Shown here one piece after another: positions 48,001 through 61,486 of a DNA stretch of 64,000 bases. The stretch comes from Argopecten irradians (lineage: Eukaryota; Mollusca; Bivalvia; Pectinida; Pectinidae): the NCBI RefSeq assembly GCF_041381155.1, contig NC_091134.1, forward strand, positions 13,518,008-13,582,007, written 5' to 3'. The notes beneath the pieces were generated by a model that searched no databases, was not told the origin of the DNA, and saw nothing but the letters and a program-made list of their open reading frames with translations. How positions within the stretch are numbered: the first letter of the stretch is position 1; the number at the start of each line of letters is the position of its first letter. Both the position numbers and the translations under genes were made by a program.

Positions 48001-51000
48001 GAAGCATACCACTTGTATCCAAGATGGCGGACCCGAGATTCTTCATTTGTCACCGGCATGTTTTCTTTGTTGAAAGCAAGGCAGAGCGTAGTTATATCCG
48101 ATAAAATTACATGGATCGTTTATTTCAATGTGTGCTGAAACTATTTAGGAATTATTTTTATATCCATTCCATTGTTAGCACCGAAAATACTTAGCTATTA
48201 TATTCGAAGCGTATCTTTCATATGGGTGCCGCCATCATGGAAAAATAAAAAAATAAATCCATTCGGTGGTGCCGTATTACTTTAGTGCAACTGGCACGAA
48301 TCCTCAAACGGAACGCACGGATAATCATTAATTATCGGTTAAGTCGAACTTTACATGTGCTCATTGCGACTTCGAGATAACGCAGTTTCAAACCACTTAC
48401 CTGCAGGAGGATCTTGTTGCCTCCTACACGTGCGAACACATCCGTTGAAACAACATCGCCCATTCTTTTTCCTACAGTCTAAATCAGTGTCACACCTCGA
48501 CTTGACTCTACACGCATGCGTTGGTATTGTTTCCGGTACAGGTGGACACAGGTCATTGCCATTATTGACCACGCTGTCCGGAGCGTCGCCCATATAATCA
48601 AAGTAGTAGTTCTGGAACATCATAGATAACATACTATTACATTTCTGTTAGTGTATGTTTGGTACAGGTTGTGTAAAAGGATTGATGCGAGACCGTGGCA
48701 CAATTTCTTTGATTTGGTTTGGTTTGTTTTACGCCCTATTAACAGCCAGTGTCATGTTAGGACGTATCAATCTTATTGGTGGAAGGAAAACCGGAGTACC
48801 CGGAAAAAAACTATCGACCAGCGATAAGCACCTGGCAACTGCCCCACAAGGGATTCAAACCCGCGATCCAGAGGAAGGGGTTTGTGGAAACATGTCGGGA
48901 CATCTTAATCATTACATTACATCTTAAGGTCTTCCTTTCCTTCTCTGTCTAAAGTCAATGAGACTATGCAATAAATGATTTGATTGACTTAACATATCTC
49001 CTTCTGTACAGCTCTGAAGTAGTGCTTACACAAACAAGCTCTTTGTAATTCGGCAGATACGTTTGAATGGTATCCCTATTTACGTTTGCCTAACATTTCA
49101 TAGGTGAAGAATACCTTCTGGCCTTATTGATCATTTTAAAATATGTATACAGTGTATCTCGTACGGTTTCTCACAGAAAACGTTGAACAAAATGCAATTT
49201 TATTATGAAATAAATTGCAATTTTGCTCGCTATAATCGATCTTGCCTAGAGAAACATAAGCGATTCCTCTTCCCCCTTATCAGAGAAGTCCGATGGTCTT
49301 TCACTTTGCTTCTGTGTATGCTATGGAATCTGACAGGTCGGTTTAACACCTCGTGTAATTGAAAGTATACTCTAGCTCAAACATGTGGATTGGTCATAAA
49401 TAGCCCAGAATCTGAAATTAACCAGGTGTTTGTCTGTATGACCTTGTAGATATACATCAGCATCATCAGCTTAACAGTTCTGTTATCAGTGGTTCGTAGG
49501 TGTCTGCCAGTCAACTATACAGGAATCACTGCCGTTGGTCGCTGTTGTAATGTCATTGTATCTGTTAATTTTCGTGTACATGTATGATATGATATTGTGT
49601 CATCCTAGCAGTGCATTTGGTCGCGGAAATATTATCTGAGAAATAAGTTCTATTTTGAAATTGATGCATAATGAACTCACTTTGATGACGAAAATTGTTC
49701 AAATGTCAATTTCACATTTTGTTAAAGACGAATTCATGAAATTGATTGTCCGCAAAGATCACATTACATTTTTACAGTTCAACGAAATGGTCGTGGATCG
49801 TGGAATTTTGTCACGCTGATAACACCATATTTCTGTAACCTATACATTGTATGTATATCTGCAGAAGATTGCAGTCATCATCTGAAAATCATTTGTATTT
49901 TATTCCATTATTCATAAGGTTTGTCTTCATGATACAGATTTGAATTTAAATGAAAATAAAACGACAAGGATATCGTTCTGTATTATATCACAGCGATGAT
50001 TTAAATTACCCGGTAAAGGAAACCTAAGTTGATAAATTACAGTAATGATCCTCTTGGAAGCCTACTGACTCGTCCGTCACTAATATAATTAGACAGGGAG
50101 CACCGCTTATCATGAGTTCTAGTTTACCTAAGATAAGGTTGGGATACTCCGCCCAATCTTTTTCACAACCTTGTGGTTATTTGAGTCAAATATTCGCCTA
50201 CTAAACAAAAGAGTTTTTTGCATATGAATAGCGGCAATTTAGTATTTGTTTGTAGTTAAAAAGGAAGCATATCGGTAATTAGAGCACGTACTCACAAAAA
50301 AATTCTTCAACATAGAAGTTATATTATCGATAGATAGTTAAGCACATAAGCCTGTAGTATTGCAATTTACAAAAACACGCTATTCGAACCGAGAAGAATA
50401 TTACTCTAAAAATACTTAATATCTAAAATCGTATGATAAAGAATATTGTTAATTTAACCATGGAAAGGATTCATGCTCAATGTGTTGAGTTTAAATCTAT
50501 AACATATTTGTCATGGATACTGAAAATATTCCACAATCTCTCTCACCCTGGCCACGATAAAATGATCATGTAGTTGTAAAACAGATGGGCATCAGAAAGA
50601 TATAGTTAGAACAATATATCAGGTCAAGGTCATAGTCTGCCTGCTGGGGGTGACCATTTCTGTGTCATTGAAAATATAAAGGTACATTTTATCCAAACTT
50701 ATCAGAGAAAAAGTTTACAGAATCATCTGTAGCCTTTGTCGCTATCTTTTAAATCTCTTAACGATGGAAGGTACACATATATAATCCATCATGTCATCCT
50801 GCTGTGCTTACTGATATACCAATTGTCGAAACGGAAGGCATAATCCGGTGAATTATGGCTAAGTGTCACATTTAACTTCCAGAAGTCAGATACGTTATTT
50901 TTATTTCCGAAGGAAGCTAGAGGATGGGGTTTTGATGATCTGATTCAGATAAATGTTTAAGATTTAGCACAAGACGCCTTGTGTTGATAATTCAACGCTG

Positions 51001-53766
51001 GTAAATGTCAAGAGAAGATTGCAGGGTCACGCGTCAACAAAACATAATGGTCTGCTAAGGTGTCTTGATAACCCTTCATTCTCTGTGTACATTCGCTGAA
51101 TAAGCGTTGGTTTTTTTTTTGTCTCTTCACAATACACGTTTTAGCTAATGCTTTCTGTAGTTTCAAATAAAAATCAAATGTCTGACCGAAATTCCAGAAG
51201 CATACATTAGATAAGGAATACTACGTGGGATCAGGGGTACAAAACATGCCCAGAAATGGAGCATTAAAACCGAACGGGAAAAGTGCATTGAGATATGACA
51301 GCTGTACGATCGGATACAACAAAGGTAATCATTTTTCTGCCCTGTGACAACTGGAACAACTGATTTGGATGACTGCCAGAAATATTTGAAATATCTAATT
51401 TTGATCATTGTATTCATCATATGAGAAAGAAAAAATAATATGAAGACATTGTGGTTTTTTTTAATATATTTCTAGAATGACAATTTATTTATAACTAACA
51501 TGATTTATTTATAAATATAGTTTTGAGAGTTAAGCGTTCAGTTTAAAGGAACAAAAGCGATTATACATTTGGGCTTCAACGATACAATTATCAATGGTCG
51601 AGTGTAAAGTGTGAAATGTGTTACTACTTGTGCCTCGACCTCACCACCTAGCACCAGGTGTACACTTGACATGCATGATTTGCAAAAACTGCTCAGCAAA
51701 CTTAACTTCAACCAGTCGTGAATACATAGTGTCTTGTTATACACTTCAATATCACTAAGCTTCCAGGTTATTCAGTGCATTTCCCTCATATTACGTTGCA
51801 TAAAAGTTCGTTCATTAAGAGGTACAGTTACAATTTTTGTTTTACTTTAACAGTTCATTTTTTATTCCAAGATTGTTAGCTTTTATGGTGTTACCTTTTT
51901 CAACATTCACTGGTCTATAAGAACACCCATGTATTAAAATATTACGTTAAATTCCATTTTCTCTATCAATAATTTGATATTTTATTTCCGTTTTTTCTAA
52001 ATCATGTATACATATGTACTGTATAAAGAGTAACAGAAAAAAATGAAATGTAAATTAAGTGATCGAAATACAGCAAACCTTGTCCCCAAATACCATACAA
52101 ACATTGGCATTACTCAAGATAGAATTACATTTAATAAAGCCACGTGACATGCCAACCTACCGACACAACTTTAATCACCTGCCCTTGTCATTCAATTTTG
52201 TAGCGAGAGACAGTGAACGTTATTTTCATCATGTAACTTCGTCCTGCACCTTGTTCTACGAAGTGAACGCTGCCATGAACAATTCAACTCGTGGATAACC
52301 CATTGTGGCTTCTTTTTTAAGCCACAACCCGCAAGTCAGGGAAAGATTGTCTTCATCATAAGTATTGCTCTATCCAATATAACAAAATATATTGTGTGTT
52401 CCTGACATATTTTTTCTTATTATATTGATTCGGAATTGAGTGTATAAAATGAATATTCTAAACAAAAGCATAACATAATTATGACTGCGAACCTTTCCAT
52501 TTCATGATATCAATAAGTCTAATGTATCTATACTACGGAACATTTACAAGAGTAAACACACTTCAGTTATACCATCATATTGTACAAAAGAAATAAAACA
52601 AAAGTATAGATCCATTCTAGAAGTTAGAATACACCACACAGATGTGCTGTTGATCTAGTCATCTCACCAGAGACATCGTCATAACTATGGGCCAGAATGT
52701 AGAAAGTTAGAAGTGGCTCCAGAGGTATTACCTAAATACCGAAAACTGAAAAACCTGAAAACTACCAAAACAATCAAGCTTTGTGATTGGTATTTTTAAA
52801 TGTTTTCTGTTAAGTGTGACACCAAAATGTGAAGTATTTTACCTATCGCCTTTCCTAATGCACTCAGATGGAGGTAAAGCATGTTAATTGACAGGTATGT
52901 ACCCCGTCCTGACAACAAAAGAATGTGTCTCCGTATTAGGAGATGGCACGGTCAAGGTAATATCTCCTACTTGTTCACAACTTTGTGCTGAATTTGCTTT
53001 ATATTCTATTTTAAGATTTTTACAACAATGACATAATAGTAAAGCTTATGTAAACCAGCATTAGCTTTATAATACCACGAGACTTAACTAATTCCTGCCC
53101 ACTAATAATATTAGTCATTGGTATTTTGCAAATGGAAAGAGACGTATCATTTTAAAGTTAAAGCACATTCATTAATTAAATCATATTCAACTACGGATCA
53201 TAAGATGTCATATAGATTGAAATAACATATCCCAGTTATTTTAGGGAAATTTAATGTAAAGAAGAATGATTTTTCTTCTACTATCATATCTACATCACCT
53301 CATTTTGATTTGTATGAGATAGTCTGAAAGCATTTAATGCATGCGTTATTTTTATTTAATATTAAGTACTCGAGTGTATGTGTGGTCTGGTGTGTTATAT
53401 GTTTAAGGATATGGGTAACAAACAAAATGTTTGCTCATTCAAGATTGATAATTGGATATTTATCTTACATCTTAAAAATATAATAATAGGGTATTTCTAA
53501 TAAATATTTATGTGATTATTTAATTAATTCATATTGGTTTTAACAAAAAATACAATGTTATTGACATAATGAAACTACTTACCATGTTCGGTTATACACC
53601 TATAAATATTTTCAGATAATCCACTTACTGATTGATCCGAAAGCCATTTATCCTCATCAACATTCGGAATATCCTCTCCTGTTAAACTCTTCGATTTTAT
53701 ATAATCAATAGATAATATAATTGTCAAAACAAAAATATTCCTTCTAAAATTACTACGAAGCTCCAT
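42004..53766 (-). CDS. WFDC1: WFDC1-like (ps20) secreted WAP-domain protein, about 271 aa
   Basis: Exons in transcript order: 53766-53583, a tentative 17-nt 52684-52668, 48611-48401, 47383-47342, 45663-45622, 44964-44818, 42629-42518, 42365-42322, 42020-42004. The signal peptide starts MELRSNFRRNIFVLTIILS. The WAP four-disulfide core has Cys 89, 101, 107, 113, 120, 121, 125 and 129. Then VIDWVKEPRRRLSSG, ISWLLNGPDLAQE and EPCSTTPYSDEEDPLLCPHG run to LPNRGHCIP, matching vertebrate WFDC1 in order (VLDW, WLLDGPEE, CSTTEDGAEPLLCPSG, IPNRGQC). WFDC1 is an extracellular growth-modulating, protease-inhibitor-like protein. The last three exons add a Cys-rich tail (SCWMDKYVLLDGASMVFKGK, TCVCKRGFLTC). 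From the WAP exon onward every junction is phase-compatible. Exon 1 ends in phase 1 while the WAP exon needs phase 0, so a linker exon of 3n+2 nt is required; the 17-nt candidate fits but is unproven. The donor of exon 42629-42518 (GTTTGT) is weak. Confidence 0.85.
43974..44405. mobile_element. Foldback element with about 130-bp inverted arms
   Basis: The left arm 43974-44103 and right arm 44276-44405 are near-perfect inverted copies: TATATATGCCATACATCATG pairs with CATGATGGATGGCATATATA, and CAGGGTGTTTCAGAAAACAT pairs with ATGTTTTCTGAAACACCCTG. The 172-bp centre is unique here. It lies in a WFDC1-like intron. CAGGGTGTTTC...GAAACACCCTG may mark an inner element nested in outer palindromic arms. 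Confidence 0.9.
46862..47010. repeat. Two-copy tandem repeat, period about 82 bp
   Basis: TTTTTCATTATGAAAACCGT and TTTTTCATTATAAAAACTGT each precede GTATAAGTGACTTGTT; second copy diverged. In a WFDC1-like intron. Confidence 0.8.
47920..48320. mobile_element. Miniature inverted-repeat element (CCGTGCGTTCC ends), 401 bp
   Basis: Ends CCGTGCGTTCCATTTG and CAAACGGAACGCACGG are near-perfect inverted repeats, flanked by ATA on both sides (possible 3-bp target duplication, as in PIF/Harbinger elements). GC-richer than its surroundings, with an internal GTACAAGTGGT/ACCACTTGTA mirror. It lies 81 bp from the WAP exon. Confidence 0.75.
48711..48925 (-). mobile_element. tRNA-derived SINE, bivalve type
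   Basis: Read on the minus strand: head GATTAAGATGTCCCGACATG, B box GCGGGTTTGAATCCC, conserved body GGGGCAGTTGCCAGGTGC and CCGGGTACTCCGGTTTTCC, then ACATGACACTGGCTGTTAAT and a tail of CAAACCAAACCAAATC. This order matches a SINE that I recall as common in bivalve genomes. It lies inside the WFDC1-like intron, on the sense strand of that gene. Confidence 0.8.
48936..52660. other. Intronic sequence of the WFDC1-like gene; no further exon found
   Basis: No protein-like frame with good splice sites was found between the WAP exon and the tentative 17-nt linker exon. Frames such as 51163-51420 lack family features. The sequence is AT-rich and apparently unique. Confidence 0.5.
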
Positions 53767-55194
53767 TGTTAAAGGAATTCCGCTGTAAACTGAGTCCAAT
53801 GATTTGGAGAGAAATTTAAATAACTCATGATTTTTGTTGGCACACCAACAGACATGTTTCTGCCCTGAATAATTATTTACAAAACTTTCCGGCTTCCGTC
53901 ATCCGACCAGACTAGCACAGTGTAGCGGAGGTCAAAGTTCACACATGATAAGACGTAATGTCCAGGTATGTATGAAATGTCTATAGCTATCAACACAATG
54001 ACACTGGCACTGTCTGGGGAGGTTCTGGGGGTCGGTATAGGTAGGCAAAGGTAGATATTACACAGTAGGCACTGGGGTACTCGTGATAGAGCAGGAACGT
54101 GAAGCACCGGTACACTCATACGCCTACAATTGCTTTGCTCCCCCTTTAAGTTTCTGTTATGTGGTGGATTTCAAATATTATTTTGACGGTTATTCTCCCA
54201 TCGTAGAACACTCGCTACTTCAGTTCATTTACACGAGCACTCCCTACACGCATTAGGAGGCCATAACATGTAGTATAACGATGCAATGATGAGTGTTATA
54301 TGCTGTAATAATCATAATAGATGTAAGGAGACATATAGGGGAACAATACCCAACCGGATTGGAATTTCTATCGTAGCAATATCATTTTTGTGCTTGCAAA
54401 CTGAAATTTAGGATGGAAACTTACTGCTAACCAGGTTAGCACTTTAATACTTTAACCAGGTTAGCAATTTAACACTGCTAACCAGGTTAGCAATTTTACA
54501 ACTGGTAAGGCTGATTATATGTAACCCCGTTCTTATACTTCCAAAGAGGTAGGAACTTAATTATGATTCTACAGCAATTTACACGTTATCAAAATGGACA
54601 CAGAACAAACGTACCGTGGTCTTCCAAACATTAGATGACCACAATTAATTGGCTTTAACCTACGATAAAATATTCAACAGCATGAAATGAAAATCAACCT
54701 TTGAAAATAAATTGTCTTCAGTCTTAATCGATCACTTCTACATCAGCTTAGTATATGACAACATTACCATCATTGTGTAGTTGCTATTATTTGATAAACT
54801 TTCACAGGCCATAAAGCTTAAGAAGCCAGTCAATGTTGAAATTATAAAAGTATAACGACCAATTAGCAAGTTAGCTAGATGGTTATACAAAGTGTTCGAT
54901 GGTATAATCAAAACATCATTGCGCTGAATTTGAATGAAAATATAGCTATTGGCTGAATAAAAATCGAATAAATTATGTATTTCATATCAATTGGTATCTA
55001 TAAAGAAATAATATTCAGTACAGAGAAGCCATTGGGTGATTTTCATACAGATATTAATTTATTCCAGTTTTGTGCTTAACCAATAAAAATTATGTAACTA
55101 TTTGTTTTTATAACGTCATCTGTGATTGGCTAAGTCTGAAGTTAAGACAGTTTCATGATCTTGGGTATGATTTTATGCTTGTAAAGTAATGTTA
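53767..55194. other. Upstream flank of the WFDC1-like gene; no gene seen
   Basis: Presumed promoter side of the minus-strand gene. A small degenerate tandem repeat of GCTAACCAGGTTAGCA lies at 54425-54500; the unit itself is palindromic (CTAACC/GGTTAG). No TATA box could be assigned with confidence. Confidence 0.5.
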
Positions 55195-55760
55195 AATACT
55201 GAGTTTATATATAGTATATTAGAAGGGATCACTTTATATCAGTGAGATTTCAAAGTTAACAATAAACTGCAGAATGGATAACAGTATGTAGACTGCCACA
55301 GAAAAGTGCCAAACAGTTATTCGTCTTCATTCGTTCCTCGCTGTCCGCCATTACACATTGTGGTCGGACGTCTTTTATGCCAAACTCTGACTCTTGCTAG
55401 TGGAGTTAAGTAACTTTTGTCTAGAACTACTCAAAGCTCTTTTACAGTAGTGTGTTAACCGTATTTTGCGCATATGCTCCTATTTAAAATACATTTTCAT
55501 CAACTCCTCGGTGGCTGTGTACTGCATTGGTTTAACTTAAGTTACATCGGCTCAGATATTATACAGCGTACATATTGTACCTGCTGAATGGTATTGCTTT
55601 ACGATTTTGAACTGCAAATCAAATACATCACAATGTCGTGATTTTTTTTTTCAATGTTTTATGTTTCCATGATTCATAAGAAATGTAGAACAATACATTT
55701 ATGCGATATTTTGCATCGTGGTTTTTTTTGTATCAGAATAAGTCTTACTAAATTGTCTCT
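55195..55760. mobile_element. Family B miniature element, copy 3
   Basis: Matches copies at 13.5 and 15.1 kb: CGCTGTCCGCCATTACACAT, TTTTGTCTAGAACTACTCAA and CAGTAGTGTGTTAACC, ending TACTAAATTGTCTCT followed by TTAA (55761-55764). The left third is diverged, and its boundary is approximate. Confidence 0.7.
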
Positions 55761-55764
55761 TTAA

Positions 55765-57070
55765 CTCCGAAACTTCTGGGATCAACGGCGTAAAATATTA
55801 TTTTGACGCAGGAATATACAATAATAATAATCCTTAGAAATATTTACATTTGAATACCACAGCATGCATCATTTTTCAAAATAAAACATTTTGTAAATTT
55901 TCCACTGGTTTGTGTAGTTTCACTTTAAAGGTGAACTTCTTCATACACACACTTTCAATCCCACAGATTTGTTCCAGACACAACAAAACTGCTTATTCAA
56001 TTAAGTCAAAAAGTGCACTTGTGACGTAACCAGTGTGCTGGATAAAGTATCAAAGCTCAAAAGCAACCTCCACCAAAGTCGGTTTCACTTCCGGGGGCTA
56101 TCAAAGTCAACCCCAACCACAAAGGATGGTAATCCCACAGAGGTCAGCTGGAACGGATTGATGATTATTACGGTAAAGACGTAGAATCTTCTCCAGGCGA
56201 TTTAGCTGATTCATCAGGTCTTACGTAATGAAAATGCTATGGTATGCTACTTTGATTAGCCACTCAAGCCATGGAGATACATTTACATAGAGTTAGAAAC
56301 CAAGTACGTAACACTACATGTGAATGGTTTCTTTTTTATGGTTGTTTAATGGGTTATCTGTAAGACATGTTTTTTATGGTATACGATATCTGCAATAAAG
56401 TATCAAACATGCAAACATATTTAAATGGTCATGACTGACATAATAAAAACAACTTTCATTACAGAAATAAATCGTCCGTTTAATCTTAAAATTAACATGG
56501 AATATTTAAAAACTTTACTGAAACCGTTAAACATATAATATTTACGTGGACAACGTCTGATATACATATATGTGCTTGACTCTTGCAGGTTTTATTTTTT
56601 TGTGCTTATTTTATTACATTACGTTGCCGTTCTAATAAGATATTTCTACACCATCATAATGATACATTTAACAGTTATGATAACATTACATGACTGTTAT
56701 GACAGGACCAATAACAATTTATAGGGGTCTTTCTAGTGAACATAGGCATCTCAACCAGGGTGTAAGATTTTGCCTGATCAATACGAGGCGTGGCGAGTGA
56801 TGACCGACAAAAAGGGTTGATATCATTGACATTATACTCTACGTTTGCGGCGACTAGTGATGACGTCAGGTAATTGTGTAGCGCGGGTGTGCTGTCTAAC
56901 ACAAACACATATACCCTTCCACCCAACCCACAACCACCTTCTGTAATAAAGTAGTTCTGTCTTTTTTCTAGCAACGATGTAATAATCGTGTTATGTTTGG
57001 GATAAATTACCTGACCGTTGTAATAAGATATCAACATTACCGTTATAACAATGCAATATTTGGCCGTTAG
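55765..57070. other. No supported gene
   Basis: A minus-strand open frame of 141 codons (57100-56675) starts with a hydrophobic, signal-like stretch (CIVITVMLISYYNG) but its 5' part lies in the hairpin repeat at 57071 and no family is recognised. It is not called. Confidence 0.4.
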
Positions 57071-57201
57071 AGAATACATGATTAGTATCTTACAATACAA
57101 GGTTTATTTTGTTGGGAGACTTAGGAAAGCCGAGTCATCTCAGTTTTCCGTGTCGAGCACCAAAATAAAACTTGTATTGTAAGATACAAACCGTGTATTC
57201 T
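57071..57201. repeat. Hairpin repeat with about 42-bp arms
   Basis: Left arm 57071-57113 (AGAATACATGATTAGTATC, TTACAATACAAGG) and right arm 57161-57201 (CTTGTATTGTAAGATAC, CCGTGTATTCT) are inverted copies with a few mismatches around a 47-nt GC-richer loop. Confidence 0.85.
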
Positions 57202-57771
57202 GTTTATCCATCAGCCATCCTGAAATTCAAACGAAAGCAAATTGTTAGTTATTTGCTTGGTTTCGCTCGAAGCGAGACGCTTCTTTGATGCGGATGAAAA
57301 GATTCATTCACTTAACCGAATGAGAGTGTACTCCTTTTTATTGCCGTTGGAAATATATAAGCGCAACCAGTACCAATAATTCTATTCAGTGTGTAATATC
57401 ACGAAACAAAATGAAAATACTAAAATAACAATATTTAGCAATCAAAGAATAACTACAATACATACCTTTGCCATGAGCCAAGAAAACGACGACATCACGA
57501 AATAATATTTTCGATATCGTAAAAATAACGTCATTCCGGAGAATGTGACGTCACATTTTAGAGGGATTGAATGACATTTCATTCACCGTAAGGTTAAAGT
57601 TCGGTGTCAAGTTAAAAAATCTTCCTTCAGATGTAGAACACATTCACGTGGTCGTATTGACGGATAAAGCATTTCGTATTGACGGATAAAACACAAGTTT
57701 ATATCCGGCAGTAGTTATCTGTCAGTATGTAGGGCAGCTGCAGGATAAAATGAATTACGTGGTAGTTTCAA

Positions 57772-57945
57772 TAATATATTATATAATTGTATATATAATA
57801 TATAATATAATTGTATATATAATATATGATATAATTGTATATATAATATAATGATATAATTGTATATATAATATAATTGTATATATAATATATTGTATAA
57901 TTATATATATAATATATTATATAATCGTATAAGTAATATATTACG
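57772..57945. repeat. AT minisatellite
   Basis: Repeated ATAATTGTATATATAATATA units of about 20-28 bp, decaying at both ends. Confidence 0.9.
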
Positions 57946-60116
57946 CGGCTTTAACAATATTATATTAATGCGTTTTAAATCAAAAGGTACACATGGCTGT
58001 CCTAACAAAATATTAATTGATTAATATCACTTAATCTAAACGCAACGGATAAAACAAAACATTAACTTAAAATGAAATAGCGGACATTGCCAACCATATC
58101 GTGAAATGTTATCACTAAAGCGGAATAATTATTCTGACCACAATCGTTACAAACATTAATGTGACATGCAAAACACGAACGCTTAATAAAAAAACAAAAA
58201 AAAACATTTAGCTTAAAACAATGGGGTCTGTATCATTTTCTAACTTTCAAATACGTATACAAAGATGGTTGATTTTCTATTTTCTTGTTATAGCTAGAAA
58301 AATTGATACTACTTTAAAGTAAATGATATTCTACAGTTAAAGTCCCCGCTGCTACATGTATGTACAGCATGTTTTATTTTTCCGTGTTCTTTTTCGTTTT
58401 CAAATAGGTACATGGATGTCGAGTTCCTTTGCTCTTTACACAACCTCTTTACTCCTTCCACCGTTCACTGTGGTTGTCCATGTCTTCATCTTCATAAAGC
58501 TTTAATATCGCTTCTTTTTATAACCCGAGGAAAACCAATCAAAACGCTTTAAAAAAAACCCGATATAGTTTTCGCCGGTTAAGCTAATCGATAAACCGGG
58601 AAATGAAATCAGGAATATCTGTGATAAACAGTTACATTGCTGAATACCAAAGGTTATCGTATAGATACACAGGTGCCAGTGGCTTATCGTGAACAGAATG
58701 ATATAATATGCAACACCAAGACAGGCGTATTTCGAAGAAAATACAGTCTATTAATTAATTTTATCTGAATATATACAGACAAAAGACGTTACATGGCAAA
58801 ATATCTGACATACAGAAAGTGGATTAAAGTATGCGATAAAAAGGAAATAGTTGTTTAGGACAGGGAAATATGTAAAATTAGATTATTTTTATATATTCCT
58901 GTGGGGTTTCATTATTTTATACATGTTATTTAATTCTTTTTACTTTATTAATTGTATGTACACCAGTCAATATATGTTAAAAGAATACAGTGAACGAACA
59001 GAAAACTATTTTATGGTTTGTATTTTCTTATTGATTGTTAGTACATGTAGTAACAAATAAAATTAGTTAGATATGCGGTGTGTTATAATCATGGAAAAGA
59101 TGTAGTTGTATGCTGTAAATGTTTGTGGAGAAGCGGTAGAGATACCGGGACTGGTTCTGTGCAATGAACGTTCAAATAATCGACTAAGTCCTATGCCTAA
59201 ATACTTCTATTGTCATTGCCACTGCTTTATCATTGGCACATTTACTTGGCACAAAGTGATATTATATCAGAAATATTGACTTATTAATGATCTCGGGCAA
59301 CGGCGTAAAGTCCGAGGCAAACAAACTTGTTTCGTATCAGCGCCAAGTGTTGTATTTATTTTTGCGAATATGAATGACATTTCAACAGGTTTAAGCTAGT
59401 CGTTGCCTGGGAGACACAGAACTGGGCTGAACATCTAGACACGAACTGAAAACTGACTACCTGTTGAGTATATATCTTATTGTGCTTCTCCATCTCGTAT
59501 TGACCTTCTATGGCTGTTTCACGATTTAAGGATTCATTTAATGTGATATTTACGACAGAGTAGAGCCATTGTCTACGGATGTTCCCACTGGATCTATTAT
59601 ATTGTTCATTCCCCTATGGAGGACAACGCAAGGTGGTCCTACAGGAATAAAACCGCGCCATCTAGCGGCGGAGCCTGCAGGTAGACAGGTAAGGTTATAA
59701 ATGCGGTTATTTACAACACCCTAGTCAGCTTAACAGTGAAGCAAAAATGGAATTACTGAGATTTGCGTCAGTACGCTTTACACCCAATTGACGCAAATCT
59801 GACGTGGTATCATTGATAATACTAATGCTGTATTGAAAATGAAATTTGAGTTGACTGTGATGTACATGATGTGGATTATCCACAGATGCTGACCTGGTCT
59901 ACTTGACACTGATGTACAGCATTGGAAGATGTATGTCACGACTTCGTATTACAATCTTGTGTCCGCATTTTGGCAGAATTACAACAGTAACGCTGTTGAC
60001 AATATTTCTCCCCAAGTGTGCTGATGACTTTGTCCAAGTGAGTTGACCAGTTGTAACGATGGAACTGGACACAACATCGAGCTACACGACGATGTAACTT
60101 GATAACAAATCAGAAA
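57946..60116. other. No coding gene seen; probable upstream region of the right-edge gene
   Basis: AT-rich sequence to about 59 kb, then GC-richer sequence from 59.4 kb. A donor-like ACAG|GTAAGG at 59685-59694 could end a non-coding first exon of the right-edge gene. A perfect 12-bp inverted repeat (AGATTTGCGTCA at 59759-59770, complement at 59789-59800) lies nearby. Confidence 0.45.
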
Positions 60117-61424
60117 ATGGATAGATGGATTCATGCTGACATTCTAGCCGTGGTAAGTTGGAGTTTTAGAGTACCACTTAGTGAGGTGCCAAACCTCAGG
60201 TGATTTTCTCTTTTTGGAGCAAATACCGTATAACTATAAGAGTAATAATTTCAATATTTTCTTTGTTGAAAAATTGCAGTGTATAATTTTATATAGCCGC
60301 GATTCTAGGGATGTTATACTATGTTAATATATATCTTTGACTTTCACAAAATATCGAACTATACCTGCACTTGTTCAAAAACTTTCATTTTGATCTGATG
60401 TTGAAATGAAGCGACGTCGTTAACACAGAGCAGAGAAAACGTCGTAATGTTATGTCTTCTTTTATTTGTTTTACCTTAATTAAATATGTCATTTTACGAT
60501 AAGTTTTTGAGCATGCACATGCATTCATTTGTACTGTTCTGTTACCATGACAAAACAAACAAACTATTGTTATAGTATTTCATTGATCTATCTTATTGTT
60601 CATTTTTTATATATGATAGTCGGGGTATTGCTTAAACGAATAATAGATAATTATCAAACATTGAAAAAAAAACCTAAATCTTCTTTAATAATGTATTGAA
60701 TAAACTTTTGTGATTTGTGTTTAGGCAAAACGACTATATTACGAGAATGGCATTCATAAATAGGCATTATGTTGTATCAATAACTGCAGGGAATTGATAA
60801 AATATTCCGTTTAAAACAAAATGTTTTGGTCAATATTAAAAAACAATGGACATCGTTCAGGTAATGTCTGGAATTTAGTAAATCAAAGAATATGATTAGT
60901 ATTATGATTGCCATGACCTCACATATGAATTCAAACTTGTATACAGCTAAGTGAACTTATGCACTCAGAACCTACTGTACTACTTGTTCAAGTACGACTA
61001 CCATTGAATGATGATGTTTCTAAAACTAAACTAAAATACATCAAAATAGCACCTTAAGTTAATTTTTGTTTTAAAGCTATGTTTTGTTGTAACAGCCACA
61101 GTCTGTGTGCGATAAATCGTTCTTGTTGTGATATTGTACGTGTGTTTTTATGTACAGATAAAACAATAAATAACTTATATGAATAATTGATAGGCCAACT
61201 GATTGTAATTTCGTTAACGCCATACGTGGATATATATTACACCAACAGTTCCGGAAATGCTGGTGCTGTCGACGCAAAGAACGCCAATGGAATCCAATCA
61301 ACCACAGAAAAAACTCCAAGAGGATCCGAAAGGAAGATACCCATGTTGTAAGAACAGTTTTTGTTATTCGTTCATTTTTTTTTTTTTTTTCAAAGCATTT
61401 ATAAGATACCCAATATTGCAACAA

Positions 61425-61486
<62 letters not shown>

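Noticed and set aside
53877-54119. 80-codon minus-strand frame upstream of the WFDC1-like gene
   Set aside because: Low-complexity Pro/Ser/Val content and no conserved features. It lies in the presumed promoter region.
56675-57100. 141-codon minus-strand frame with a signal-like start
   Set aside because: No recognised family, the start lies within a hairpin repeat, and there are no splice or promoter signals. Kept only as a note.
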